The notes below the pieces were generated by a model. That model made no database searches, had not been told where the DNA came from, and was given only the letters and a program-made list of their open reading frames with translations. DNA of 52,786 bases from the NCBI GenBank assembly GCA_016293925.1, contig JAEDCX010000006.1:1-52786 (forward strand), written 5' to 3'. This stretch comes from Lachnospiraceae bacterium. GTDB lineage: Bacteria; Bacillota; Clostridia; Lachnospirales; Lachnospiraceae. Numbering within the stretch: the stretch's first letter is position 1; the number at the start of each line of letters is the position of its first letter. Shown piece by piece: positions 24,971 to 31,883 of the stretch. A program made the position numbers and the translations under genes.

Positions 24971-24971
24971 T

Positions 24972-25277
24972 ATGTACGCAATTATTTGCACAGGTGGAAA
25001 ACAGTACAAAGTATCTGAAGGCGATGTCATCAAAGTTGAGAAACTGGATGCTGCCGAAGGAGCTGCTGTAACATTTGACCAGGTAATCGCTGTAAGTGAT
25101 TCTACTCTTAAGGTTGGCGAAGACGTTGCCAAGGCTTCCGTAAGCGCTACGGTTGTGGCTCAGGGAAGAGGCAAGAAGGTTATCGTTTACAAGTATAAGA
25201 GAAAAACCGGTTATCACAAGAAGAACGGTCACAGACAAGCATACACACAGGTTAAAATTGACAAGATCAATGCTTAA
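24972..25277 (+). CDS. rplU: 50S ribosomal protein bL21
   Basis: bL21 is a 23S rRNA-binding protein of the large subunit. The 101-residue sequence begins MYAIICTGGKQYKVSEGD and contains VSATVVAQGRGKKVIVYKYKRKTGYHKKNGHRQ, here read in parts; the basic stretch is the family hallmark. AGGAGGTG (24960-24967) precedes ATG 24972. It leads the rplU-prp-rpmA unit and is probably feedback-controlled by the leader just upstream. Confidence 0.98.
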   Translation: MYAIICTGGKQYKVSEGDVIKVEKLDAAEGAAVTFDQVIAVSDSTLKVGEDVAKASVSATVVAQGRGKKVIVYKYKRKTGYHKKNGHRQAYTQVKIDKINA

Positions 25278-25289
25278 TTAGGGAATGAT

Positions 25290-25610
25290 ATGATTGCTGT
25301 TACAGTTTTACGTGACGGTGACAGGATCTCCGGTTTTGAGAGTTGCGGCCATGCAGGCTTTGCTGATTCCGGCAAAGATATTGTGTGTGCTGCGGTATCG
25401 ATTCTGATCATCAACACGGTGAATTCCATGGAGGAATTTACCGGTCAGGTGTTTGGTACGGAATCGGAGGACGGTCACATCTATTGTACTCTTGCAAAGC
25501 CATATGATCAGGATGCACAGCTTTTGCTGAACGCCATGGTTTTTGGGCTTCAGAATATCCGGCAGGAGTATGGTAAGAAGTATTTGAGATTAGATTTCAA
25601 GGAGGTGTAA
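25290..25610 (+). CDS. prp: Ribosomal-processing cysteine protease Prp
   Basis: Prp removes the N-terminal extension of bL27 in Firmicutes and related bacteria. This 106-residue protein has the catalytic His in SCGHAGFADSG (H21) and the catalytic Cys in DIVCAAVSILI (C33). Its position between rplU and rpmA is the conserved one (ysxB in Bacillus). The downstream L27 carries the matching cleavage motif. GGGAATGAT before ATG 25290 is a weak binding site, so it is likely made at lower level than the ribosomal proteins. Confidence 0.94.
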   Translation: MIAVTVLRDGDRISGFESCGHAGFADSGKDIVCAAVSILIINTVNSMEEFTGQVFGTESEDGHIYCTLAKPYDQDAQLLLNAMVFGLQNIRQEYGKKYLRLDFKEV

Positions 25611-25615
25611 TACCC

Positions 25616-25900
25616 ATGTTAAGAATGAACCTTCAGTTATTCGCTCATAAAAAGGGAGTTGGTTCTACCAAGAACGGTAGAGATTCCGAGTCTAAGAGAT
25701 TAGGCGCCAAGAGAGCTGACGGACAATTCGTAAAAGCAGGAAACATTCTGTACAGACAGCGTGGAACCAAGATTCATCCGGGCGTGAATGTAGGTATCGG
25801 CGGCGATGATACATTATTTGCTCTGGTTGACGGCGTTGTTAAGTATGAGAGAGTAGGAAGAGACAAGAAACAGGCTTCCGTTTATCCTGTAGAGAAATAA
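25616..25900 (+). CDS. rpmA: 50S ribosomal protein bL27, Prp-cleaved form
   Basis: bL27 reaches the peptidyl transferase centre with its N-terminus. The 94-residue precursor starts MLRMNLQLFAHKKGVGSTKNG. The nine residues before AHKKG form the extension that Prp must remove (cut after LQLF). The blocks GRDSESKRLGAKRADGQ and GNILYRQRGTKIHPGVNVG are diagnostic. AAGGAGGTG precedes it, inside the end of prp. Confidence 0.98.
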   Translation: MLRMNLQLFAHKKGVGSTKNGRDSESKRLGAKRADGQFVKAGNILYRQRGTKIHPGVNVGIGGDDTLFALVDGVVKYERVGRDKKQASVYPVEK

Positions 25901-25917
25901 TAACAACAACGGATTGC

Positions 25918-25954
25918 AAGGCTTCAAACGGTGATGTTTGGAGCCTTCTTTTTT
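25918..25954 (+). terminator. Terminator after rpmA
   Basis: A 12-bp stem with one wobble pair (25918-25929 with 25936-25947) and a 6-base loop is followed by TTCTTTTTT. A classical intrinsic terminator. Confidence 0.85.
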
Positions 25955-25968
25955 GACAATCCAAATTT

Positions 25969-25984
25969 CGTAAGGGAACTTACG
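25969..25984 (+). repeat. Small inverted repeat upstream of obgE
   Basis: CGTAAG (25969-25974) and CTTACG (25979-25984) pair perfectly around GGAA. It lies between a TTGACA at 25953-25958 and the obgE start and may be a 5' mRNA hairpin or a small operator. No good -10 is visible. Confidence 0.3.
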
Positions 25985-26007
25985 GTTCAGAAAGGACCCG
26001 GTGTATT

Positions 26008-27297
26008 ATGTTTGCGGATCGAGCAAAAATCTATATCAGAAGTGGGAAAGGCGGAGATGGACATGTTTCTTTCCGCAGAGAGAAATATGTACCGGACGGA
26101 GGACCGAACGGTGGCGATGGCGGAAACGGCGGTTCCGTTATCTTTCAGATCGATGAAGGTCTGAATACGCTGGCGGATTTCCATCAGGTCAGAAAATATA
26201 CTGCACAGCACGGCGAGGACGGCGGCAATCGGAATTGCCACGGCAAAAACGGTAATGATATTATTATCAAAGTCCCGGAAGGAACGGTCATCAAAGATGC
26301 AGACACAGATAAGGTCATTGCCGATATGTCCGGTGATCTTCGGTCCTATACCATTCTGAAAGGCGGACACGGCGGTAACGGCAACCAGCATTATGCCACC
26401 AGTACCATGCAGGCGCCCATGTACGCCCAGCCCGGTCAGCCTGCCCGGGAAATGTATGTCGTCCTGGAATTGAAAGTGATTGCGGATGTGGGTTTGGTTG
26501 GATTCCCCAATGTTGGGAAATCAACATTATTATCCCGTACAACCAATGCCAAACCGAAGATAGCCAATTATCATTTTACCACCTTGCATCCTCATCTCGG
26601 CGTGGTCAATCTGGGAGAAGGAAGCAGCTTTGTCATGGCTGATATCCCCGGTTTGATCGAAGGTGCTTCAGAGGGTGTCGGTCTCGGGTATGAATTCCTG
26701 CGTCATATAGAGCGAACCAAAATGTTTATTCATGTGGTCGATGCCGCCTCTACCGAAGGTCGTGATCCGATTGCAGATATCTATGCCATCAACAAAGAAT
26801 TGGAGGCATATAACCCGGACATCGCCAAGCGTCCCCAGGTCATCGCCGCCAACAAAATTGATGCATTCTATGACGGAGCGGAAGAGACCATCCGGAAGAT
26901 CCGGGATGAATTTGAGTCCAAGGGAATTCGTGTATTTCCTATCTCTGCCGTCAGCGGCCAGGGCGTCCGGGAACTTCTGTACTATGTGTATGAGCAGCTG
27001 AAAACCCTGGATCAGGAACCGGTTATTTTTGAACAGGAGTATGATCCTGAGACTGCGATCCGATTAACAGAGGATGCGTATACCGTTTCCTTTGATGACA
27101 AGACCAGGGAATATCATGTAGAGGGTCCCAAGATCGAGAAGATGCTGGGCTATACCAATCTGGAGAGCGAAAAGGGCTTTGTATTCTTCCAGAATTTCTT
27201 AAAAACGAACGGAATACTCGATGAATTGGAACGCCTCGGCATACAGGACGGCGATACGGTCCACGTATACGGCTGGGCATTCCAGTATTACAAATAA
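26008..27297 (+). CDS. obgE: Obg family GTPase
   Basis: Obg is an essential GTPase that assists 50S subunit assembly and links ribosome state to stress. The 429-residue protein has the Gly-rich Obg fold (VSFRREKYVPDGGPNGGDGG; LKGGHGGNGN), the G domain with GFPNVGKST (G1), DIPGLIEGASEG (G3) and NKID (G4), and the C-terminal OCT domain (EYHVEGPKIEKMLGYTNLES). GAAAGGA precedes ATG 26008. It heads the obgE-yhbY-yqeK-rsfS run. Confidence 0.97.
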   Translation: MFADRAKIYIRSGKGGDGHVSFRREKYVPDGGPNGGDGGNGGSVIFQIDEGLNTLADFHQVRKYTAQHGEDGGNRNCHGKNGNDIIIKVPEGTVIKDADTDKVIADMSGDLRSYTILKGGHGGNGNQHYATSTMQAPMYAQPGQPAREMYVVLELKVIADVGLVGFPNVGKSTLLSRTTNAKPKIANYHFTTLHPHLGVVNLGEGSSFVMADIPGLIEGASEGVGLGYEFLRHIERTKMFIHVVDAASTEGRDPIADIYAINKELEAYNPDIAKRPQVIAANKIDAFYDGAEETIRKIRDEFESKGIRVFPISAVSGQGVRELLYYVYEQLKTLDQEPVIFEQEYDPETAIRLTEDAYTVSFDDKTREYHVEGPKIEKMLGYTNLESEKGFVFFQNFLKTNGILDELERLGIQDGDTVHVYGWAFQYYK

Positions 27298-27311
27298 ATC
27301 GGAGGTACAAT

Positions 27312-27602
27312 ATGACAAGCAAACAAAGATCCTACTTAAAAAGTCTTGCAAGTACGATGGAACCAATCTTTCAGATTGGGAAATCCAGTCTGACGCCGGA
27401 ATTCACGCAGGCCATCGGAGAAGCCTTCCATCAGCGCGAACTGATTAAGATCAATGTTCTGAAGAATTGTATGGACGATCCCAGAGAGCTGGCTTCCGTG
27501 ATTGCAGAACGTACCCATTCCCAGGTGGTACAGATCATTGGCAAGAAAATCGTTCTCTACAAAGAGAATAAAGATCACAAGAAGATTGAATTACCAAAGT
27601 AA
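27312..27602 (+). CDS. yhbY: YhbY/CRM-domain ribosome assembly protein
   Basis: This 96-residue RNA-binding protein has a single CRM domain: MTSKQRSYLKSLASTMEPIF, QIGKSSLTPEF, ELIKINVLKNC and the closing VVQIIGKKIVLYKEN. YhbY is associated with pre-50S particles. It lies 14 bases after obgE with a GGAGGT site at 27301-27306. In many Firmicutes nadD comes next. Here yqeK starts one base after the stop. Confidence 0.94.
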   Translation: MTSKQRSYLKSLASTMEPIFQIGKSSLTPEFTQAIGEAFHQRELIKINVLKNCMDDPRELASVIAERTHSQVVQIIGKKIVLYKENKDHKKIELPK

Positions 27603-27603
27603 G

Positions 27604-28194
27604 ATGGATAAATCTGTTCAACACAAAATCTATAAATATCTGCGGGAAGAACTGGATACGGACCGCTACATTCATTCCATGGGCGTTGCCTATACTGCAG
27701 CAAGTCTGGCCATGACCTGGGATTATCCCGTGGAGAATGCATTGATCGCCGGTTTGCTGCATGATTGCGCCAAGAATATTCCAAACGATAAGAAGATCCT
27801 CCTGTGTGACAAGAATCATATTCCGATCACCCCGATGGAACGCAAGAATCCCTTCCTGATTCACGGAAGACTGGGCGCGTACATTACAGAGGATAAATTC
27901 GACATCCATGAGCGCGAGATTCTGGATTCCATTATCTATCACACCACCGGAAGACCAGAGATGACCCTTCTGGATAAGATCATCTATATCTCCGACTACA
28001 TTGAACCGAACCGGCATAAGGCGGCGAACCTGGCAATCTACCGCAAACTTGCCTTTCAGGATCTCGATGAAACACTGTATCGGATTATGCAGGATGTGCT
28101 TGTTTATCTTCAACAGGGCGGCGGAGAGATTGACGACATGACGCAGCAGGCTTATACCTATTATGACCAGCAAAGGAGATTGCAAAATGGCTGA
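27604..28194 (+). CDS. yqeK: YqeK-type HD-domain hydrolase (symmetrical Ap4A hydrolase family)
   Basis: This 196-residue metal-dependent hydrolase has the HD pattern: RYIHSMGVAYTAASLA with the first His, GLLHDCAKNI (HD), ERKNPFLIHGRLGAY and SIIYHTTGRPEMTLLDKIIYISDYIEP, read in parts. YqeK proteins are reported to split diadenosine tetraphosphate into two ADP. ATG 27604 starts one base after yhbY with no clear binding site, so coupling is likely. Open frame upstream of it overlaps yhbY and is not used. nadD, the usual left neighbour, is missing. Confidence 0.9.
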   Translation: MDKSVQHKIYKYLREELDTDRYIHSMGVAYTAASLAMTWDYPVENALIAGLLHDCAKNIPNDKKILLCDKNHIPITPMERKNPFLIHGRLGAYITEDKFDIHEREILDSIIYHTTGRPEMTLLDKIIYISDYIEPNRHKAANLAIYRKLAFQDLDETLYRIMQDVLVYLQQGGGEIDDMTQQAYTYYDQQRRLQNG

Positions 28195-28552
28195 AAATCG
28201 TGAAAAAGACATGTTAAAACTGATTCTGGAGGCGCTGGAGGACAAAAAAGCAAATGATATCCGCGTCATTGACATCACTTCCGTATCGACCATTGCAGAC
28301 TATTTCGTCATTGCCGGTGGGTCCAATGCAAACCAGATTCAGGCAATGTGTGATAACGTAGACGAAAAACTGGGCCGTGCAGGATATGTGAACCGACAGA
28401 TCGAAGGATATCAGAATGCAAACTGGATTCTGATGGATTACAAAGATATTGTCATTCACCTGTTTGACAGTGAAAACAGACTATTCTATGATCTGGAACG
28501 CATCTGGAGAGACGGCCGCTTAATGGAAGAGCAGGAGTGGAAGTCACTGTAA
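28187..28552 (+). CDS. rsfS: Ribosomal silencing factor RsfS
   Basis: RsfS binds uL14 on the 50S subunit and blocks joining with 30S when nutrients are short. The 121-residue protein has DIRVIDITSVSTIADYFVIAGGSNANQIQAM and QIEGYQNANWILMDYKDIVIHLFD, both read in parts, which define the DUF143/RsfS family. ATG 28187 follows AAGGAG and overlaps the last 8 bases of yqeK. It ends the plus-strand run. Confidence 0.95.
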   Translation: MAENREKDMLKLILEALEDKKANDIRVIDITSVSTIADYFVIAGGSNANQIQAMCDNVDEKLGRAGYVNRQIEGYQNANWILMDYKDIVIHLFDSENRLFYDLERIWRDGRLMEEQEWKSL

Positions 28553-28617
28553 GCTGCTTCCCATATTCATCTGCCCCGACAGTCCGTCATTGATTCCGTT
28601 TTTCAAACGTGACATTC

Positions 28618-28653
28618 AAAAAGCTCCTCCGTCCGAACGACGGAAGAGCTTTT
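28618..28653. terminator. Bidirectional terminator between rsfS and lexA
   Basis: A 15-bp stem with one mismatch (28619-28633 with 28639-28653) has a 5-base loop. A-tract on the left and T-tract on the right let it work for both convergent genes. Confidence 0.8.
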
Positions 28654-28707
28654 CTACATTGTCAGCAAGACAAAAATTCACATCAACCAATCAGAAGCAG
28701 ATGCACA

Positions 28708-29322
28708 TCAGCACAACCGGAACACGCCGAATACCCGTCCCAGAATCTCACAATGCTCTACGATAATGGGCTCCATGCTGTCATTCTCAGGCTGAAGTCG
28801 ATAATAACCGTTCTCTTTATAAAATGTTTTCACCGTAGCCGAATCGTCTACCAGAGCAACTACCGTTTCCCCGTTGCGGGCAGTAGAGCAGCGTTCCACA
28901 AAAATCTGATCACCGTTAAAAATTCCCTTATTGATCATGCTGTCGCCTTTTACCTTCAGAACAAAGGTTTCTGCATTCGGCACCATGTCTACCGGCATCG
29001 GAAAATAGCCTTCAATATTCTCTTCCGCGAGAATCGGCTGACCTGCGGCAACCGTACCCACGATCGGAATACTGGTCATCTCTCTGCGAACAAGCTGAAA
29101 ACTGTCGTCACAGATCTCGATCGCCCGGGGTTTGGTAGGATCCCGCCTGATATATCCGTTCACTTCCAACGTCTCAAGATGCGCATGCACACTGCTGGTG
29201 GATTTGAGTCCGACAGCATCACAGATCTCACGGACTGCCGGCGGATATCCGCGCCGCAGAATCTCATCCTTAATATATTCCAGTATCTCCGCCTGTTTCT
29301 TAGATATCTTACCGTTCGCCAT
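28708..29322 (-). CDS. lexA: SOS regulator LexA
   Basis: LexA represses DNA-damage genes and cleaves itself when RecA filaments form. The 204-residue protein has the winged-helix DNA-binding domain (ISKKQAEILEYIKDEILRRGYPPAVREI; GLKSTSSVHAHLETLE), the cleavage site A93-G94 (TVAAGQP), and the Ser-Lys dyad S128 (GDSMI) and K165 (ATVKTF). GGAGGG precedes ATG 29322. Its promoter faces a divergent yneA-like gene across a block of LexA boxes, so it is very likely self-regulated. Confidence 0.97.
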   Translation of the reverse strand: MANGKISKKQAEILEYIKDEILRRGYPPAVREICDAVGLKSTSSVHAHLETLEVNGYIRRDPTKPRAIEICDDSFQLVRREMTSIPIVGTVAAGQPILAEENIEGYFPMPVDMVPNAETFVLKVKGDSMINKGIFNGDQIFVERCSTARNGETVVALVDDSATVKTFYKENGYYRLQPENDSMEPIIVEHCEILGRVFGVFRLC

Positions 29323-29345
29323 ATATTTCCCTCCGATCTGATTCC

Positions 29346-29374
29346 ATCATATCATATGCCACAGCAAAAAGCAA
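29346..29374 (-). promoter_or_regulatory. Promoter of lexA
   Basis: On the minus strand TTGCTT (29369-29374) and TATGAT (29346-29351) are 17 bases apart. A degenerate LexA-like site (29372-29385) overlaps the -35, and a better one (29385-29398) lies just upstream. Confidence 0.6.
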
Positions 29375-29384
29375 ACATATATTC

Positions 29385-29398
29385 CGAAAAAATGTTCG
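29385..29398. promoter_or_regulatory. LexA box 1
   Basis: CGAAAAAATGTTCG differs from the Gram-positive SOS palindrome (CGAAC-N4-GTTCG) at one arm position. It lies between the lexA and yneA promoters. Confidence 0.65.
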
Positions 29399-29416
29399 AT
29401 TTTTATACGAAATCTA

Positions 29417-29445
29417 TTGACAGTACGAACGATTGTTCGTATAAT
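29417..29445 (+). promoter_or_regulatory. Consensus promoter of the yneA-like gene
   Basis: TTGACA (29417-29422) and TATAAT (29440-29445) are perfect consensus boxes with 17 bases between them. The spacer is almost entirely a LexA box, so the promoter would be very strong when free and tightly shut when LexA is bound. Confidence 0.9.
29426..29439. promoter_or_regulatory. LexA box 2, in the promoter spacer
   Basis: CGAACGATTGTTCG has both arms perfect, and the symmetry extends to TA...TA (29424-29441). It occupies the space between the -35 and -10 of the yneA-like gene. Confidence 0.9.
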
Positions 29446-29455
29446 GACACCATAG

Positions 29456-29469
29456 CAAACATTTGTTCG
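29456..29469. promoter_or_regulatory. LexA box 3, downstream of the start site
   Basis: CAAACATTTGTTCG has one arm mismatch. It lies just after the expected transcription start of the yneA-like gene. A further half-site GTTCG at 29478-29482 follows. Confidence 0.7.
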
Positions 29470-29513
29470 GCACAATTGTTCGACCATGAGAAGAAGATAA
29501 GGAGAGTACAGAT

Positions 29514-29864
29514 ATGAGAAGATGCACGAGAACAAGAAGAGAACGCCAGATTCAGATACGGGTAAGACTGATGCTCGGTCTTGTTGCCTGTATGATCATT
29601 TTCTCTGCCGTATTCGTAACAACCTCCATTACCGCCAGAGCGGATAGAAGAGAATCCCGTATGAAGATGTTTACCAGCATCGAAGTAAAGGGTGGAGATA
29701 CCCTGTATGAGATTGCAGATCGGTATGCAGATGAACACTATCCCTCCTGCAACGACTATGTCCGCGAAGTTGTCCGTATCAACTGCCTTGATAACGCAGA
29801 CGACATTGTTGCCGGTCAGTATATTCTGATACCGTATTACACGGATTATGCATATTCGGAATAA
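29514..29864 (+). CDS. YneA-like SOS cell-division inhibitor (LysM)
   Basis: This 116-residue protein has a basic cytoplasmic start (MRRCTRTRRERQ), one membrane segment (~residues 18-38, LMLGLVACMIIFSAVFVTTSI) and an extracellular LysM domain (~56-107, IEVKGGDTLYEIADRYAD to GQYILIPYY). YneA of Bacillus has the same plan, lies divergent to lexA and blocks septation during DNA repair. AAGGAG (29499-29504) precedes ATG 29514. The function is inferred from architecture and the LexA-controlled promoter. It would hold division until LexA returns. Confidence 0.85.
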   Translation: MRRCTRTRRERQIQIRVRLMLGLVACMIIFSAVFVTTSITARADRRESRMKMFTSIEVKGGDTLYEIADRYADEHYPSCNDYVREVVRINCLDNADDIVAGQYILIPYYTDYAYSE

Positions 29865-29911
29865 CAGCAGTCATACAAAAGTGCATTTTCAATTCCCAAT
29901 CCATCATAGAG

Positions 29912-29953
29912 GAAAACTCCGGAAACTGATCCAATCAATCATCCGGAGTTTTC
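29912..29953. terminator. Terminator between yneA-like gene and recombinase
   Basis: A perfect 12-bp stem (29912-29923 with 29942-29953) encloses an 18-base loop, with short T-rich flanks on both strands. The right arm lies in the last codons of the recombinase gene. Confidence 0.55.
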
Positions 29954-31023
29954 TTCTCCCGTAAGGTTACCATATTGGCGGCTTTTCTTCGGCTTTCATC
30001 ATCTTGTGCAGCATAATGCTTTCTGGTTGTATTGACATCCTTATGTCCCAGCACTTCCGCTACCAGATAGATATCGCCGCTTTCCCGATAGAGGTTGGTT
30101 CCATAGGTGCTTCTTAGTTTATGCGGTGTGATTTTTTTGAGCGTATTCATTCTGGAGGTATATTTCTTAACCATAATTTCCACAGAACGCACACAGATTC
30201 TTTTGTTCTGCAGGCTTAAGAACAAAGGACCGGTTTCGGCCGACGTCTTAACGGACAGATTGCGTTCCTCCAGATAGATCAGGAGTGCCTCCCGGACCTC
30301 CTCACCAAAATAGACCAGAGATTCATAACCGCCTTTTCTGTATACTTTAATGCGGTCATTTTCAAAATCAACGTCCTCAATATTGAGTCCGACACATTCG
30401 GAAACTCGAATTCCCGTACCGAGCAGGAGCGTGAAGATAGCAAGATCCCTTTTCCTGGTTTTATTGTAGTATCGTTTCTCGCCCTTGGTTACGTTGCTTC
30501 CTTCATCGATAGCATCCAGAAGATCTGCCACCTCGTTCGGATCCAAACGAATAATCTCTTTTTCATGGAGTTTCGGCATCTCCACCAACGCGGCAGGATT
30601 GGTGGTAATCAATTCACTTTTGTAGAAGTAATGATACATACTCTTGATCGAAGACAGTTTCCGCATCTTACCACGTTCTTTATTGGTAATAATACGTCCT
30701 TCTTTCTCATATAACTCACAATGTTCCAGATATTCTTCGATATCCAGCTTTGTGATTTTATCCAACACACCAACCTCCCAATCCATCATCGGAACCGTGT
30801 TCAGTTCCGGATGCATGTCCTCCAGATAGCGGAAAAACATGCGCAGATCATAGGCATAGGCAATCTGTGTTCTGGAAGAAGTCGTATCATGGATGCCCCG
30901 GAAAAAGAGTGCCATAAAGGGTGGGAGAGCAGCAATATGCTCCCGCAGTTTCAACGTATTACTCTGGTCAACCTGTTCATGATATGCTGTTGTTTTCCCG
31001 TTTTGTTTTGTATCCATTGACAT
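29935..31023 (-). CDS. Tyrosine recombinase, XerS-like
   Basis: The 362-residue protein has an N-terminal core-binding domain (~28-150) and a catalytic domain with all six residues: R206 (GTGIRVSE), K230 (YRKGGYE), H301 and R304 (HKLRSTYG), H327 (LGHKD) and nucleophile Y337 (RKHYAAQ). It is longer than XerC/XerD (~300). The insert GEKRYYNKTRKRD before the first catalytic strand resembles streptococcal XerS, which works alone at its own dif site. AAGGAAAG precedes ATG 31023. No phage genes surround it, so a chromosome-dimer role is more likely than integration. Confidence 0.85.
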   Translation of the reverse strand: MSMDTKQNGKTTAYHEQVDQSNTLKLREHIAALPPFMALFFRGIHDTTSSRTQIAYAYDLRMFFRYLEDMHPELNTVPMMDWEVGVLDKITKLDIEEYLEHCELYEKEGRIITNKERGKMRKLSSIKSMYHYFYKSELITTNPAALVEMPKLHEKEIIRLDPNEVADLLDAIDEGSNVTKGEKRYYNKTRKRDLAIFTLLLGTGIRVSECVGLNIEDVDFENDRIKVYRKGGYESLVYFGEEVREALLIYLEERNLSVKTSAETGPLFLSLQNKRICVRSVEIMVKKYTSRMNTLKKITPHKLRSTYGTNLYRESGDIYLVAEVLGHKDVNTTRKHYAAQDDESRRKAANMVTLREKKTPDD

Positions 31024-31056
31024 TCACTTTCCTTCTTACACAAAGAGACTCTTTTC

Positions 31057-31782
31057 CTATTGATCGGAATCCGGATCCAGCCATAGTTTTCGCTTCAGGA
31101 TCGCATGGAATATCCGTTCCTTCACTCCCGGATTCTCATGGCATAGATTCTTCAATAATTGTTTGCAGTATTCCCGCTTGGTATATCCATCCACAGGGCA
31201 TGCACTTTTGGCAACCGGTACCTGATTTTCCTTCACATATTGAATCACATCGTGCTCATCCATATACATCAGCGGCCGGATGACGGTCAGTCCGATACGA
31301 TCCAGATAGGTGACCGGTGCAAACGTGTGGAATCGTCCTTCAAAGATCAAAGACATCAGCATCGTTTCCACCACATCATCCTTATGATGTGCATAAGCGA
31401 TCTTGTTGCAGCCCAGTGTCTTCATGGCATCATTCAGAGCACCTTTGCGCATTTTAGCACATAACGCACAGGGACTTGTCTCGCGACGTTCCTGGAAAAC
31501 GATCTGATTGATATCCGTATGCAACAGATGATAATCCACATCCAGCTGCCTGCAATAGGCTTCTATAGCATGAAAATCCTGATTGCCGAACCCGATATCC
31601 ACAGTGACAGCCACCAACGTAAATCGTTTCGGATAGAAGCGTCTCAGACCGGCGAGAGAGGACAGAAGAGTGAGACTGTCCTTGCCGCCCGATATTCCGA
31701 TTGCAATCTTGTCCCCATCCTCAATCATTTGGTAATCGTCGATTGCCTTTCTGGTAAGACTCATGATCCGTTGCAGATTCAT
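31057..31782 (-). CDS. TtcA-family tRNA thiolation protein
   Basis: This 241-residue PP-loop ATPase has SGGKDS (31-36) for ATP, a PCALCAKMRKG pair (C105, C108) and C195 in KSACP, which together would hold an iron-sulfur cluster. E. coli TtcA makes 2-thiocytidine at tRNA position 32. Short Firmicute relatives may modify other positions, so I give no symbol. It lies 33 bases before the recombinase on the same strand and is probably cotranscribed. AGGAAAAAAG before ATG 31782 is a weak binding site. Confidence 0.85.
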   Translation of the reverse strand: MNLQRIMSLTRKAIDDYQMIEDGDKIAIGISGGKDSLTLLSSLAGLRRFYPKRFTLVAVTVDIGFGNQDFHAIEAYCRQLDVDYHLLHTDINQIVFQERRETSPCALCAKMRKGALNDAMKTLGCNKIAYAHHKDDVVETMLMSLIFEGRFHTFAPVTYLDRIGLTVIRPLMYMDEHDVIQYVKENQVPVAKSACPVDGYTKREYCKQLLKNLCHENPGVKERIFHAILKRKLWLDPDSDQ

Positions 31783-31843
31783 TCTTTTTTCCTCAACATT
31801 GTTATTTTTTTATAGATTTATTATACATTTTACTATATGATTA

Positions 31844-31852
31844 TGCTATAAT
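31844..31852 (+). promoter_or_regulatory. Extended -10 promoter of the AI-2E-family gene
   Basis: TGCTATAAT (31844-31852) combines the TGn extension with a perfect -10. No good -35 is present. It lies 31 bases before the coding start. Confidence 0.55.
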
Positions 31853-31883
31853 TATTTTTATGAATGATAAGAGGTATACTTGA

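Noticed and set aside
26000..27300. Repeated GGCGGA/GGCGGT-like blocks in obgE as a possible DNA repeat
   Set aside because: They encode the Gly-rich Obg fold and are explained by protein sequence.
29382..29413. TTCCGAAAAA here resembles the left arm of streptococcal difSL as I remember it, near a XerS-like gene
   Set aside because: The right arm does not match in sequence or spacing, and the stretch is explained by LexA box 1.
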